Of a stretch of DNA of 64,000 nt, positions 1 through 8,465 are shown in pieces. This stretch comes from an uncultured Bacteroidota bacterium (GTDB taxonomy: Bacteria; Bacteroidota; Bacteroidia; Flavobacteriales; Flavobacteriaceae), in NCBI GenBank assembly GCA_902560065.1, contig CACEKG010000004.1:1-64000 (forward strand), given 5' to 3'. The notes beneath the pieces were generated by a model. The model was not told the origin of the DNA and ran no database searches. It saw only the letters and a program-made list of their open reading frames with translations. Position 1 is the first letter of the stretch. Each line of letters begins with the position of its first letter. The position numbers and the translations under genes were made by a program.

Positions 1-49
1 TTGCGATACTTAATCCTAAATTTCCCGTTCCAATTATTGCTATTTTCAT
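1..49 (-). CDS. proC: Pyrroline-5-carboxylate reductase, N-terminal fragment (cut by window edge)
   Basis: Only the first 16 residues are in the window; they read MKIAIIGTGNLGLSIA, the start of an NAD(P)-binding Rossmann fold with the GxGxxG pattern seen in ProC. The ATG is at 49-47 and follows the argC stop by 11 bases on the same strand. In Bacteroidota arginine operons proC commonly follows argC, which supports the call; another Rossmann-fold dehydrogenase cannot be excluded from 16 residues. ProC would reduce pyrroline-5-carboxylate to proline. Confidence 0.65.
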   Translation of the reverse strand, partial: MKIAIIGTGNLGLSIA

Positions 50-60
50 ATTTCTTTTTT

Positions 61-1032
61 TTAATAAATAGATGCTTTTAATTTTAAGCCTAAATTTTCA
101 TCCCAATTCATCATTAGGTTTAAATTTTGTAATGCTTGACCAGAAGCTCCTTTTGTTAGATTATCTATAATACTTGTAATTAATAAAATGTTTTCGTGTT
201 TACATAAATGTATGTAACAGTTATTGGTATTTATTACTGATTTTAATGAAATTTCTTCATCAGAAATATCTGTAAATGGGTGGTTTTTATAATAATTTTT
301 ATATATATTTTTTATTTCGTTTAAATCTCCACTATACTTAGTATAACTAGTTGAAAATATACCTCTTGTAAAATTTCCCCTTTGAGGTATAAAGATCAAT
401 TTTGATTTTTGATTTAATCCATTTAATGTTTGATTAATTTCTAAAAGATGTTGATGATTAAAAGCTTTATACCATGAAATATTATTATTTCTCCAACTAA
501 AATGTGTAGTATCAGAGTTTTTCATTCCAGCACCGGTACTTCCTGTAGTTGCATTAACATGAATTGTATCTTTAATTAGATTATGTTTTGCCATTGGGAT
601 TAAACTAAGTTGAATTGCTGTTGCAAAACATCCAGGGTTCGCTATGGCATTTGCTTTTTTTATTGTTTCTTTATTTAACTCTGGTAAACCATAGATAAAC
701 TTTAGATTATTTAATTCATTATTTTTTCTAATTCTAAAATCATTACTTAAATCAATAATTTTTGTTGTTTTCAAAAATTTATTTTTTTTAAGAAACTTTA
801 ACGAATTTCCGTGTCCAGCACATAGGAATAAAACATCTATTTCTTTTTCGGGGATATTGGTAAATTTCAATGTAGTTAATCCTAATAAGTCCTTATGGAT
901 TTTAAAAAGATAATCTCCAGAAAACTGAGTGCTATATACAAACTTTATATTTAATTTTGGATGGTTGATAATTAATCTAATTAACTCACCTCCTGTATAT
1001 CCTGATCCTCCAACAATACCAACTTTTTTCAT
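61..1032 (-). CDS. argC: N-acetyl-gamma-glutamyl-phosphate reductase
   Basis: This 323-residue enzyme catalyses the NADPH-dependent reduction of N-acetylglutamyl phosphate to the semialdehyde in arginine synthesis. The N-terminus carries the Rossmann motif GGSGYTGGEL at residues 8-17, and the catalytic cysteine is Cys135 in NPGCFATA. The length is normal for the family. It lies 2 bases downstream of argG and just upstream of proC, in one operon led by a GNAT gene and an arginine-rich leader peptide. The start ATG at 1032 gives the canonical N-terminus. Confidence 0.96.
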   Translation of the reverse strand: MKKVGIVGGSGYTGGELIRLIINHPKLNIKFVYSTQFSGDYLFKIHKDLLGLTTLKFTNIPEKEIDVLFLCAGHGNSLKFLKKNKFLKTTKIIDLSNDFRIRKNNELNNLKFIYGLPELNKETIKKANAIANPGCFATAIQLSLIPMAKHNLIKDTIHVNATTGSTGAGMKNSDTTHFSWRNNNISWYKAFNHQHLLEINQTLNGLNQKSKLIFIPQRGNFTRGIFSTSYTKYSGDLNEIKNIYKNYYKNHPFTDISDEEISLKSVINTNNCYIHLCKHENILLITSIIDNLTKGASGQALQNLNLMMNWDENLGLKLKASIY

Positions 1033-1034
1033 GT

Positions 1035-2219
1035 TTATTTTTTTAAATTATGATAAATTTTTCCTGCATTTGCATTTATTTTGATAAACCCTTTAACATC
1101 TGTTGCATTCCAATTTTTATTTACTTCTCCATAAGTTCCAAATTCATTAGTCATTAGGTCATTTTTCGATTTTATTCCTTCTAAATCAAAACTATACGGT
1201 TTTAATTTTAGGTAAACTGTTCCACTTACATTTTTTTGACTATTTGATAAAAAAGATTCTATGTCCCTCATTACCGGATCAAAGTACTGTCCTTCGTGTA
1301 ACAACATTCCATAAAATGAAGAAATAGATTCTTTTTGAAATTGTTGCCATTTAGATAGGGTATGTTTTTCAAGTAAGTGATGCGCTTTGATTATGATCAA
1401 AGGAGCTGCTGCTTCAAAAGCAACTCTACCCTTAATTCCAATTATTGTATCTCCTATGTGAATATCTCTTCCTATGGCATATTTTTTTGCAATATTTTCT
1501 AGATCTCTAATAATATTAATTGGCGAATCTTTTTTTGAATTCAATGAAATTAATTCTCCGTTTTTAAATTCAAGTTTAATTTTTTTTTCATTTTTTAATT
1601 TAAGTTGACTAGGGTAGGCTTTTTCAGGTAAAGGATGTTTTGATGTTAATGTTTCGCTTCCACCTATTGAAGTTCCCCAAAGCCCTTTGTTAATAGAGTA
1701 TTTAGCTTTTTTCCAATCTATCATTACTCCTTTAGACTTTAAATAATTTATTTCGTCTTTTCTAGAAAGATTAAGATCTCTTATTAAAGTAATTATTTCA
1801 GTTTTAGGAGATAGTATTTGAAATATTTGATCAAATCTAACTTGGTCATTTCCAGCTCCGGTTGATCCATGAGAAATATATTTAGCCTGAACTTTATTTG
1901 AATAATTAACTATTTCAATAGCTTGAATTATTCTTTCTGAACTGACAGAAAGAGGATATGTGTTATTTTTTAATATATTTCCAAAGATTAAATATTTAAC
2001 TATTTTATTATAAAATGGAGAAATTGCATTTATACATTTATATTTTTTTGCTCCTAATTTTTTAGCTTTTTTTGAAATTTGATTTATCTCTTCATTTGAA
2101 AATCCACCTGTATTAATTGTAATGGCATGAACTTGATAACCATCAGATGATAATTTTTTTAGACAATATGAAGTGTCTAATCCACCACTATAAGCTAATA
2201 CAACAATTTTATTTTTCAT
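1035..2219 (-). CDS. argG: Argininosuccinate synthase
   Basis: ArgG joins citrulline and aspartate using ATP. The protein begins MKNKIVVLAYSGGLDTSYC, with the PP-loop SGGLDTS right at the N-terminus as in all ArgG; the frame stays open upstream to 2336, but that extension overlaps the GNAT gene and has no family resemblance, so I take the ATG at 2219. Length is 394 residues, normal. Other family sequences visible are HGSTGAGNDQVRF and GTSIGGSE. The start overlaps the end of the GNAT gene by 11 bases, suggesting translational coupling. Part of the arg operon. Confidence 0.95.
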   Translation of the reverse strand: MKNKIVVLAYSGGLDTSYCLKKLSSDGYQVHAITINTGGFSNEEINQISKKAKKLGAKKYKCINAISPFYNKIVKYLIFGNILKNNTYPLSVSSERIIQAIEIVNYSNKVQAKYISHGSTGAGNDQVRFDQIFQILSPKTEIITLIRDLNLSRKDEINYLKSKGVMIDWKKAKYSINKGLWGTSIGGSETLTSKHPLPEKAYPSQLKLKNEKKIKLEFKNGELISLNSKKDSPINIIRDLENIAKKYAIGRDIHIGDTIIGIKGRVAFEAAAPLIIIKAHHLLEKHTLSKWQQFQKESISSFYGMLLHEGQYFDPVMRDIESFLSNSQKNVSGTVYLKLKPYSFDLEGIKSKNDLMTNEFGTYGEVNKNWNATDVKGFIKINANAGKIYHNLKK

Positions 2220-2748
2220 ATTTTTTATTTTTTGGGTCATATAACATTCCAGTGCAAAGGCACATCGTTCGATTTGTTCTAGTAAGAACATCATAGTTTT
2301 TGCATGTTTGACATCCTTTCCAGAAGTCAGGGTCATCCGTAAGTTCAGAAAAATGAACTGGTTTGTATCCTAATTCGTAATTAATTTTCATTACCGCCAT
2401 TCCTGTTGTAATCCCAAATACTTTAGAATTGGGATATTTTTTTAATGAAAGTTCAAATACTTTTTTCTTTATTTTTTTTGCTAAACCTTGTTTTCTATAT
2501 CTGGGAGAAACAATTAACCCTGAATGAGCTACATATTTGCCGTGACCCCAAACTTCAATGTAACAAAATCCAGCAAAGATATTATTGTCAATAGCAATTA
2601 CTGCATTCCCATTTTCAATTTTTTTTGAAATATATTCGGGAGTTCTTCTTGCTATACCAGTACCACGAACTTTTGCAGCCTGATCAATATGGCTACTTAT
2701 TGTTTTTGAGTATTTAATATGTTTAGCTTTTGCTAGAATTATTTGCAT
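2209..2748 (-). CDS. GNAT acetyltransferase at the head of the arginine operon (candidate N-acetylglutamate synthase)
   Basis: A 179-residue GNAT-fold protein with the acetyl-CoA loop around RYRKQGLAKKIKKKV (residues about 84-98). The C-terminus has an unusual cysteine set, CQTC near residue 146 and CLC near residue 163, followed by TGMLYDP. It is the first gene of the arg operon and overlaps argG by 11 bases. Bacteroidota lack classical ArgA in many genomes and this gene position is conserved there to my knowledge, so a role as the N-acetylglutamate synthase is a reasonable inference from context; the substrate is not shown by the sequence. The cysteine tail suggests metal binding or a structural role. 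Confidence 0.75.
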   Translation of the reverse strand: MQIILAKAKHIKYSKTISSHIDQAAKVRGTGIARRTPEYISKKIENGNAVIAIDNNIFAGFCYIEVWGHGKYVAHSGLIVSPRYRKQGLAKKIKKKVFELSLKKYPNSKVFGITTGMAVMKINYELGYKPVHFSELTDDPDFWKGCQTCKNYDVLTRTNRTMCLCTGMLYDPKNKKYEK

Positions 2749-2776
2749 TTATCTTGTTTTAAATTAATTTTTGAAA

Positions 2777-2797
2777 AATCTTTTACTTTAAAAGATT
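2777..2797 (-). terminator. Candidate attenuator terminator hairpin of the arg operon
   Basis: On the minus strand an 8-bp inverted repeat (AATCTTTT / AAAAGATT) with a 5-base loop is followed by a short T run, between the leader peptide and the GNAT start. It is AT-rich and so weak for a terminator, but lies where an attenuator would be. The AATC at its start can also pair with GATT in the preceding hairpin, giving a mutually exclusive fold. Confidence 0.4.
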
Positions 2798-2798
2798 A

Positions 2799-2821
2799 GA
2801 AAATCGGAATATCCAATTTTC
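2799..2821 (-). promoter_or_regulatory. Second hairpin in the arg leader
   Basis: On the minus strand a 9-bp stem (GAAAATTGG pairing with CCGATTTTC, one G-T wobble) with a 5-base loop lies 9 bases after the leader stop codon and directly before the candidate terminator. Its GGATATT portion can alternatively pair with AATATTC just after the leader stop, as an attenuator switch would need. Confidence 0.4.
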
Positions 2822-2830
2822 AAGAGAATA

Positions 2831-2890
2831 TTACACCCACAAGGGGCGAAAAGGGAAACGACGAACAGAAGTTTTTGTTCGGTTATTCAT
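2831..2890 (-). CDS. Arginine-rich leader peptide (putative arg operon attenuator)
   Basis: A 19-codon open frame reads MNNRTKTSVRRFPFRPLWV and stops at TAA. Four of 19 residues are arginine, encoded CGA, CGT, CGT and CGC, whereas arginine in the surrounding genes is overwhelmingly AGA. The stretch is about 43% GC, well above its surroundings. It sits 82 bases upstream of the first arg gene, after a promoter-like sequence and before two tandem hairpins, the arrangement of a transcription attenuator in which arginyl-tRNA shortage stalls the ribosome. A hairpin (CGAACA / TGTTCG, 2862-2881) lies within the coding part. Control by arginine is inferred from position and composition. Confidence 0.7.
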   Translation of the reverse strand: MNNRTKTSVRRFPFRPLWV

Positions 2891-2925
2891 ATTAATATTT
2901 AACAATTGCCCTAGCATTTCGGATG

Positions 2926-2957
2926 CAAATTTGAGCTTTTTTTTATTTACAGCCAAA
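2926..2957 (-). promoter_or_regulatory. Promoter of the arg operon leader
   Basis: On the minus strand TTTG (2957-2954) is followed after 20 bases by CAAATTTG (2933-2926), close to the Bacteroidota -33/-7 consensus TTTG...TAnnTTTG with one mismatch in the -7 element. The bases after it, GCATCC, also follow the -7 element of the rplS promoter in this window. Transcription would begin about 30 bases before the leader ATG. Confidence 0.5.
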
Positions 2958-3012
2958 AAAAATCTGAAATTTTTGATAAAATAACATATTTAATAATTGA
3001 TAAAGTTTGTGT

Positions 3013-3020
3013 TAAATTTG
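3013..3020 (+). promoter_or_regulatory. -7 element immediately upstream of tilS
   Basis: TAAATTTG matches the Bacteroidota -7 consensus TAnnTTTG and ends only 4 bases before the GTG start of tilS, so transcription would start at or next to the start codon. I see no TTG at the usual -33 distance. Confidence 0.45.
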
Positions 3021-3024
3021 TTTT

Positions 3025-4332
3025 GTGAATATTTCAATTAAAGATAAAATCTATAATGATTTAATAAAATTTAAGTCAAAAAAAATTCTCCTAGGCCATA
3101 GTGGAGGTATAGATAGTTCTGTATTGGCAAATATTTTATATGATTTTAAAATTGATTTTTCCATAGCTCATTGTAATTTTCAATTAAGAGGAAAAGAGAG
3201 TGAAGATGATTTTAAATTTGTCTCTAAATGGAGCAATGAGAATAAAATACCTTTTTTTTGTTCTAAATTTTCTACTAAAAAATATTGTCAGATTAATAAA
3301 ACTAATGTTCAATTGGCGACAAGAGACTTAAGATATAATTGGTTTTTTGAATTACAAAACATCTATAAATTTGATTTTATTTTTACTGCACATCATTTAG
3401 ATGACCAGTTTGAAACTTTTTTAATTAATTCGTCAAGAGGAACTGGACTTAAAGGTTTACTTGGAATAGTTAATTCAAAGAAAGTTTACAGACCATTTTT
3501 AAATATTACAAAAAATGAAATATTTGATTACGCTATTCGAAATAAAATATCCTGGAGAGATGACAAATCGAATTATGAAAATTATTATGTGAGAAATAAA
3601 TTTAGAAATAATATTATTCCAGAAATTGAAAAAATAACACCAGATTATTTAAAAAAATTTAAAAACACTATAGATAATCTTGATGAAACTAATTTGTTCA
3701 TTAAAAATTCTATAGAAAAAATTAGAAATAAAATTTTTAAAATAGAAAATAAAATAATTAAAGTAAAAGTCAAAAGTTTGCTAAAATTAGAACCTTTAAA
3801 CTTTCATTTACATGAATTGTTTTATTCATATGGTTTTAATTCTAAAGAACTTGAAAAATTGTTGTCTTCTAATACAGGAAAACAATTATTTTCAAAATCA
3901 CACAGAGTCTTAATAGATAGAGGTTTTTTAGTTTTAAATCAATTAATTAAAAAGAAAAATGAAAGTTATTTAATTGATTTGAATGAAAAAAAAATTAAAT
4001 CTCCAATCAAACTTAATTTTAAATACGTTAGTAAGTATGATAAAGAAATATTAAATCATAATTTTGCATCGATTGATTTAATGAAAATTAAAGAACCCTT
4101 GATTTTAAGAAAACCTTTATCAAAAGATTATTTTTATCCAATTGGAATGCAAGGAAAAAAAACCGTAAGTAAATATTTTAAGGATGAAAAATACTCTATT
4201 TATGACAAAGAAAATCAGTGGTTACTGGTTTCTGATAATGATATCGTCTGGGTAGTAGGTAAAAGACTAGATAGTAGATTTGCTGCAACTAAAAATTCAA
4301 TTAAAGTTTTGGAAGTAAAATGTGTTTTATAA
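3025..4332 (+). CDS. tilS: tRNA(Ile)-lysidine synthetase
   Basis: TilS converts cytidine 34 of the CAU-anticodon tRNA-Ile to lysidine so that it reads AUA, an abundant codon in such an AT-rich genome. The PP-loop SGGIDS is at residues 26-31, followed by the family sequences HCNFQLRGKES and AHHLDDQFETF. The C-terminal domain is present and the length, 435 residues, is normal. The start is GTG; an N-terminus of about 25 residues before the PP-loop is usual. A -7 promoter element ends 4 bases before the GTG. The gene overlaps dsbD by 13 bases. Confidence 0.93.
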   Translation: MNISIKDKIYNDLIKFKSKKILLGHSGGIDSSVLANILYDFKIDFSIAHCNFQLRGKESEDDFKFVSKWSNENKIPFFCSKFSTKKYCQINKTNVQLATRDLRYNWFFELQNIYKFDFIFTAHHLDDQFETFLINSSRGTGLKGLLGIVNSKKVYRPFLNITKNEIFDYAIRNKISWRDDKSNYENYYVRNKFRNNIIPEIEKITPDYLKKFKNTIDNLDETNLFIKNSIEKIRNKIFKIENKIIKVKVKSLLKLEPLNFHLHELFYSYGFNSKELEKLLSSNTGKQLFSKSHRVLIDRGFLVLNQLIKKKNESYLIDLNEKKIKSPIKLNFKYVSKYDKEILNHNFASIDLMKIKEPLILRKPLSKDYFYPIGMQGKKTVSKYFKDEKYSIYDKENQWLLVSDNDIVWVVGKRLDSRFAATKNSIKVLEVKCVL

Positions 4333-6308
4333 GATTATTTATTTTAAGTTTTTTTGTTGTTTTTATTTCTTTTTCACAGATTGAAGAACCAGTAACATGG
4401 AATTCAAATATTGATAAAGTATCTGATGAAAATTATTTAATAACCATAGACGCATTTATTGAAAACAATTGGAGACTATATTCTCAAAATTTACCTAAAG
4501 GAGGTCCAGAACCTACTGAATTCATATTCAAAGAAAAACAAGGATATGAATCATTAGGATCTTTTCAAGAAAGTAAGTCTATCAAAAAGTATGATAAACT
4601 ATTTGAATTAGATTTGAATTATTTTGAAAAGGACGCTTCGTTTTCTCAAGAAATAAAATTAATTGATAATAATTTAGAAAAAATTGATGTAGAAATAAAT
4701 TATCAAGCTTGTGATGATAGACTTTGTATTTTTAGATCTGAATTAATTACAATTCCTTTAAGCGAAAATTTTACTTCAATTGAAAAAAAATTAGACAAAA
4801 ACAGTATTTTAAAATCTAAAGAATTATTTCTAAATATTAAGAATAAAGATTCATATATTTCAAAAGGATCTGAAAACACTAACAAGAATTCTTATTTAAA
4901 AATCTTCATGTTAGGTATAATTGGTGGAATATTAGCACTTTTAACCCCTTGTGTTTTGCCAATGATGCCTTTAACAGTATCTTATTTTTTAAAAAAATCA
5001 AACAATAAACAAAGTGGAATTTTTAATTCTTCACTTTATGGCTTTTTTATAATTCTAGTTTATTTTCTCTTAAGCCTTCCTTTTCATTTTCTTGATTTTT
5101 TGGATCCAGGAATTTTGAATACAATATCTACAAGTGTAACAACCAATTTTATATTTTTTGTTGTTTTTGTTTTTTTTGCTTTTTCTTTTTTTGGTTATTA
5201 CGATATTTCTCTACCAAGTTCATGGGCTAATAAGTCAGAGTCCTCATCTAATTTGAGAAATGTTGTAGGAATATTTTTTATGGCTTTAACATTATCTATT
5301 GTTTCATTCTCCTGTACTGGTCCAATTTTAGGCTCTCTGCTTGCAGGTTCTTTAAATTCCAATGGTCCAACTGAATTGACTTTTGGTATGCTTGGTTTTG
5401 GATTTGCATTGGGAGTTCCTTTTTCTATTTTGGCATTTTTTCCAAAGTTAATTAAGAGTATTCCTAAATCAGGAGGATGGATGAATATTTTAAAAGTTAC
5501 TCTCGGATTCCTAGAATTAGCTTTAGCTTTAAAATTTTTATCAAATGCTGACTTAATTGGAGGTTGGAATATATTAAAAAGAGAAATTTTTATTGTAATA
5601 TGGGCTTTACTTAGTCTTTCATTGGGGATATATTTAATTGGAGGAATAAATTTTATTAAAAATTTTAATTCTAATTTAAAACTAAAACTATACAGTTCGA
5701 TTCCATTTTTGTTTAGCTTTTATCTTATATATAGTCTTTTTACTGATAAAAATGAATTAAGGTTTTTGAGTGGTTTTCCTCCTCCAGAATTTTATTCAAT
5801 TAATATTGCTAATAATGATTGTCCATTAAACTTAAATTGTTTTAAGGATTATGATAAAGGATATGATTATGCAAAATTGAATAATAAACCTATTTTGATT
5901 GATTTTACAGGATGGGCATGTGTAAATTGTAGAAGAATGGAGGAAAATGTTTGGTCAGATCCTCAAATTTATAGTTTACTTAAAAATGATTTCGTTTTAA
6001 TTTCACTCTATGTTGATGATAGAAATAAATTAGATGTTAAAGATCAATTTGATTTTAAATTTTTAAACGGTAGAATAAAAAAAATTGAATCATTAGGAGA
6101 GAAATGGGCAACTTTTCAAGCGATAAATTTTAATTCTGCATCTCAACCTTTCTATGTTCAGTTAAATAAAGATTTAGAACTATTAAATTCACCAATTCAA
6201 TACACAGGAAAAAATGAATTTAGAGATTGGTTGAAAACAGGTTTAAAAAGATCAATCGATCTTTCGGAGAAAAAAGATAAAAATATTTATGATCATAATT
6301 TGTGGTAA
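4320..6308 (+). CDS. dsbD: Protein-disulfide reductase, DsbD family
   Basis: A 662-residue inner-membrane protein that carries electrons from cytoplasmic thioredoxin to periplasmic thiol proteins. A signal peptide (residues 1-19) precedes the periplasmic alpha domain with Cys131 and Cys136 (CDDRLC). The multi-helix membrane domain spans about 194-475, with redox cysteines Cys211 (TPCVLPMMPL) and Cys332 (SCTGPILGS). The C-terminal thioredoxin-like domain has the CxxC pair Cys534/Cys537 in GWACVNCRRM. All six expected cysteines are there. The ATG overlaps the end of tilS, and the 3' end overlaps the convergent nitroreductase by 16 bases. Confidence 0.93.
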   Translation: MCFIRLFILSFFVVFISFSQIEEPVTWNSNIDKVSDENYLITIDAFIENNWRLYSQNLPKGGPEPTEFIFKEKQGYESLGSFQESKSIKKYDKLFELDLNYFEKDASFSQEIKLIDNNLEKIDVEINYQACDDRLCIFRSELITIPLSENFTSIEKKLDKNSILKSKELFLNIKNKDSYISKGSENTNKNSYLKIFMLGIIGGILALLTPCVLPMMPLTVSYFLKKSNNKQSGIFNSSLYGFFIILVYFLLSLPFHFLDFLDPGILNTISTSVTTNFIFFVVFVFFAFSFFGYYDISLPSSWANKSESSSNLRNVVGIFFMALTLSIVSFSCTGPILGSLLAGSLNSNGPTELTFGMLGFGFALGVPFSILAFFPKLIKSIPKSGGWMNILKVTLGFLELALALKFLSNADLIGGWNILKREIFIVIWALLSLSLGIYLIGGINFIKNFNSNLKLKLYSSIPFLFSFYLIYSLFTDKNELRFLSGFPPPEFYSINIANNDCPLNLNCFKDYDKGYDYAKLNNKPILIDFTGWACVNCRRMEENVWSDPQIYSLLKNDFVLISLYVDDRNKLDVKDQFDFKFLNGRIKKIESLGEKWATFQAINFNSASQPFYVQLNKDLELLNSPIQYTGKNEFRDWLKTGLKRSIDLSEKKDKNIYDHNLW

Positions 6309-7009
6309 ACTGACTCAAGAGGAACTCTAAAACGTTTTCCATAGATACCTTCTTGTGTTCTTATTCCACAACTAATTACCATATTGATTTCTGACTTTTT
6401 TGGTAGATTAAGAATTTCTTTTATTTTTTTTGAATCAAAACCTTCCATGGGACACGTATCATATCCAAATGAAGCCATTGAAATCATGAAGTTTTGAGAT
6501 GCAAGAGCTAAACTTTTATGGGCTACAATTCTTAGATCACTTGATTTTACCTCACGGTAAGTTGGTTTAAATAATCCTCTATATTTCATCATAATGGAAT
6601 GAATATATCCTCTAATAGGTGAAAACCCCTTGTATAATTTTGGAATGATTTCTTGATAGTATTTTAATGCACTTATTATGTCGTTTTTTGAATCATTTTT
6701 ATTATTTTTTATAAAATCAATATTTGATTTTAGTCTATTTCTCCAGAGGTCATGTCTTACAACTGGTATTACAAATTGTTTAGATGTTTTAGCTGAGGAT
6801 TGATTAAAACAACTTTTTGATATTTCTGCGCAAATTTTTTTAGAAATTATATGATAAAATTCCCATAGCTGAAGATTACTGCTATTTGGAGCCAATGTTG
6901 AGAGTTTAATGCATTGTTTTACAATTTTTTCATCAATATCTTTATTTTTATCATAAACTCTAACAGATCTTCTAAAGGATATTGATTCACTAACAGTTTT
7001 TTCTTTCAT
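6293..7009 (-). CDS. Nitroreductase-family flavoprotein
   Basis: A 238-residue FMN-dependent oxidoreductase of the nitroreductase fold. The N-terminal SFRRSVRVYDKN (about residues 11-22) is the usual FMN phosphate-binding region, and LAPNSSNLQLWEF (about 39-51) and the later SFGYDTCPMEGFD are family sequences. The natural substrate is unknown; quinones, nitro-compounds or enones are possible. Its ATG overlaps the aldehyde dehydrogenase stop by 4 bases, so the two are probably co-transcribed and may act on related electrophiles. It overlaps dsbD tail to tail. Confidence 0.87.
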   Translation of the reverse strand: MKEKTVSESISFRRSVRVYDKNKDIDEKIVKQCIKLSTLAPNSSNLQLWEFYHIISKKICAEISKSCFNQSSAKTSKQFVIPVVRHDLWRNRLKSNIDFIKNNKNDSKNDIISALKYYQEIIPKLYKGFSPIRGYIHSIMMKYRGLFKPTYREVKSSDLRIVAHKSLALASQNFMISMASFGYDTCPMEGFDSKKIKEILNLPKKSEINMVISCGIRTQEGIYGKRFRVPLESVYHKL

Positions 7010-8379
7010 AGTTTGTTTAATAAAAATTTAAGAAATTTTATTGATTTAGGATATGGCGCAAATCTTTGGGGAAGATCAAATAGAAAAGATCTTTTCACAA
7101 CTGGTTTAAAATGAGAAAAAAGTTTAAAGCTATGTTTTCCATGATATGCACCCATGCCACTAGCTCCAATTCCTCCAAAGGGCAAATTGATATTTGCAAA
7201 TTGAATTAGAGTATCGTTAACAACACCTCCGCCAAAGGAGAATTTGTTAAGCATTAAATTTATAAAAGATTTATTTTTACTAAAAATGTAGAAAGCAAGT
7301 GGTTTTTCTAAATTTTTAATTATTTTAAAAATTCTATCGTTACTTTCATAAGAAATAATAGGAAGAATTGGTCCAAAAATTTCTTCTTGCATTAATTCAC
7401 TATCTAGGTTTGGTTCATCAACAATCGTAGGACTTAAATAAAGATCTTTTTTATCATTAATACCTCCATATATAATTTTTTGATTTTTAAGAGATTTTAT
7501 TAATTTTTCAAGATGGTTTTTGTGAATTATTCTGCCATAATCCTTAGAGTTTTTAATTTCTTTAGTAAAAGCTATTTCAATTTCCTTGATAATTTTCTTA
7601 ATTAAAATTTTTTTTATTTTTTTTTCAACTAAAATATAGTCAGGGGCTATACAGGTTTGACCACAATTGATAAATTTTCCCCAAACTATTCTTTTTGCAG
7701 TTTTATTTATTGAAGCAGTGCTTTCTACTATACAGGGACTTTTTCCACCTAATTCAAGGGTAGTTGGAGTTAAATTTTCAGCAGCTGCTTTTGCAACAAA
7801 TTTTCCAACTCTTGTACTGCCAGTATAAAATATATAATCCCATTTTTGTTTTAGAAGATTTTTAGCAGTATTTGCGTCTCCCTCAATTACTTTAACCCAT
7901 TCTTCTGGAAAAACAGTATCAATAATTTCATTAATTATTTTTGATGTATTTGGAGCAGATTCAGAAGGTTTAAGAACAACAGTGTTTCCAGCTGCTACTG
8001 CTCCAATTAAAGGAGTAAGAGAAAGTTGAAAAGGATAATTCCATGGAGAAATCATTAAAACATTTCCGTAAGGTTCTGGAATTAAATAATCTTTTGAAGG
8101 AAAGTTAATTAAAGAACTTGGAATTCTTTTAGGTTTAGACCATTTTTTTAAATTTCTAATCATTATGTCAAGTTCTTTATTCACAAGCATAGTCTCGCTT
8201 GTAAAAGCCTCAAAATCTGACTTTTTCAAATCTTTATAAAGTGCATCAAAAATATGTTCAGATTTTTCATTAAGTATCTTTTTTAGTTTTTTTAAATAAT
8301 CAATTCTTTTTTTAATATTATAAGTGCTTTGTCTATCAAAAAATGATTCTTGTAAAGTCTTGATTTGTTTTTCTAACAA
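7006..8379 (-). CDS. Aldehyde dehydrogenase, class 3-like
   Basis: A 457-residue NAD(P)-dependent aldehyde dehydrogenase. Visible motifs are the cofactor region PWNYPFQLSLTPLIGAVAAG, the general-base glutamate in LELGGKSP and the catalytic cysteine in FINCGQTCIAPDY. The shorter length and the C-terminal region starting FGGIGASGMGAYHGK match the class 3 (fatty/aromatic aldehyde, YwdH/AlkH-like) branch. Transcribed away from ilvD and overlapping the downstream nitroreductase by 4 bases. The substrate is not deducible; detoxification of lipid aldehydes is a plausible guess. Confidence 0.92.
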   Translation of the reverse strand: MLEKQIKTLQESFFDRQSTYNIKKRIDYLKKLKKILNEKSEHIFDALYKDLKKSDFEAFTSETMLVNKELDIMIRNLKKWSKPKRIPSSLINFPSKDYLIPEPYGNVLMISPWNYPFQLSLTPLIGAVAAGNTVVLKPSESAPNTSKIINEIIDTVFPEEWVKVIEGDANTAKNLLKQKWDYIFYTGSTRVGKFVAKAAAENLTPTTLELGGKSPCIVESTASINKTAKRIVWGKFINCGQTCIAPDYILVEKKIKKILIKKIIKEIEIAFTKEIKNSKDYGRIIHKNHLEKLIKSLKNQKIIYGGINDKKDLYLSPTIVDEPNLDSELMQEEIFGPILPIISYESNDRIFKIIKNLEKPLAFYIFSKNKSFINLMLNKFSFGGGVVNDTLIQFANINLPFGGIGASGMGAYHGKHSFKLFSHFKPVVKRSFLFDLPQRFAPYPKSIKFLKFLLNKL

Positions 8380-8465
8380 TTTATTTCAATTTGAGAAATC
8401 AAATATAATTGAAATGATAGAATAAAATACAATGATTGAATATATTAAAAAAATGCATGAAACTA

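Noticed and set aside
2220-2336. N-terminal extension of argG
   Set aside because: The extra 39 codons overlap the GNAT gene and do not resemble ArgG, whose PP-loop starts right after the ATG at 2219.
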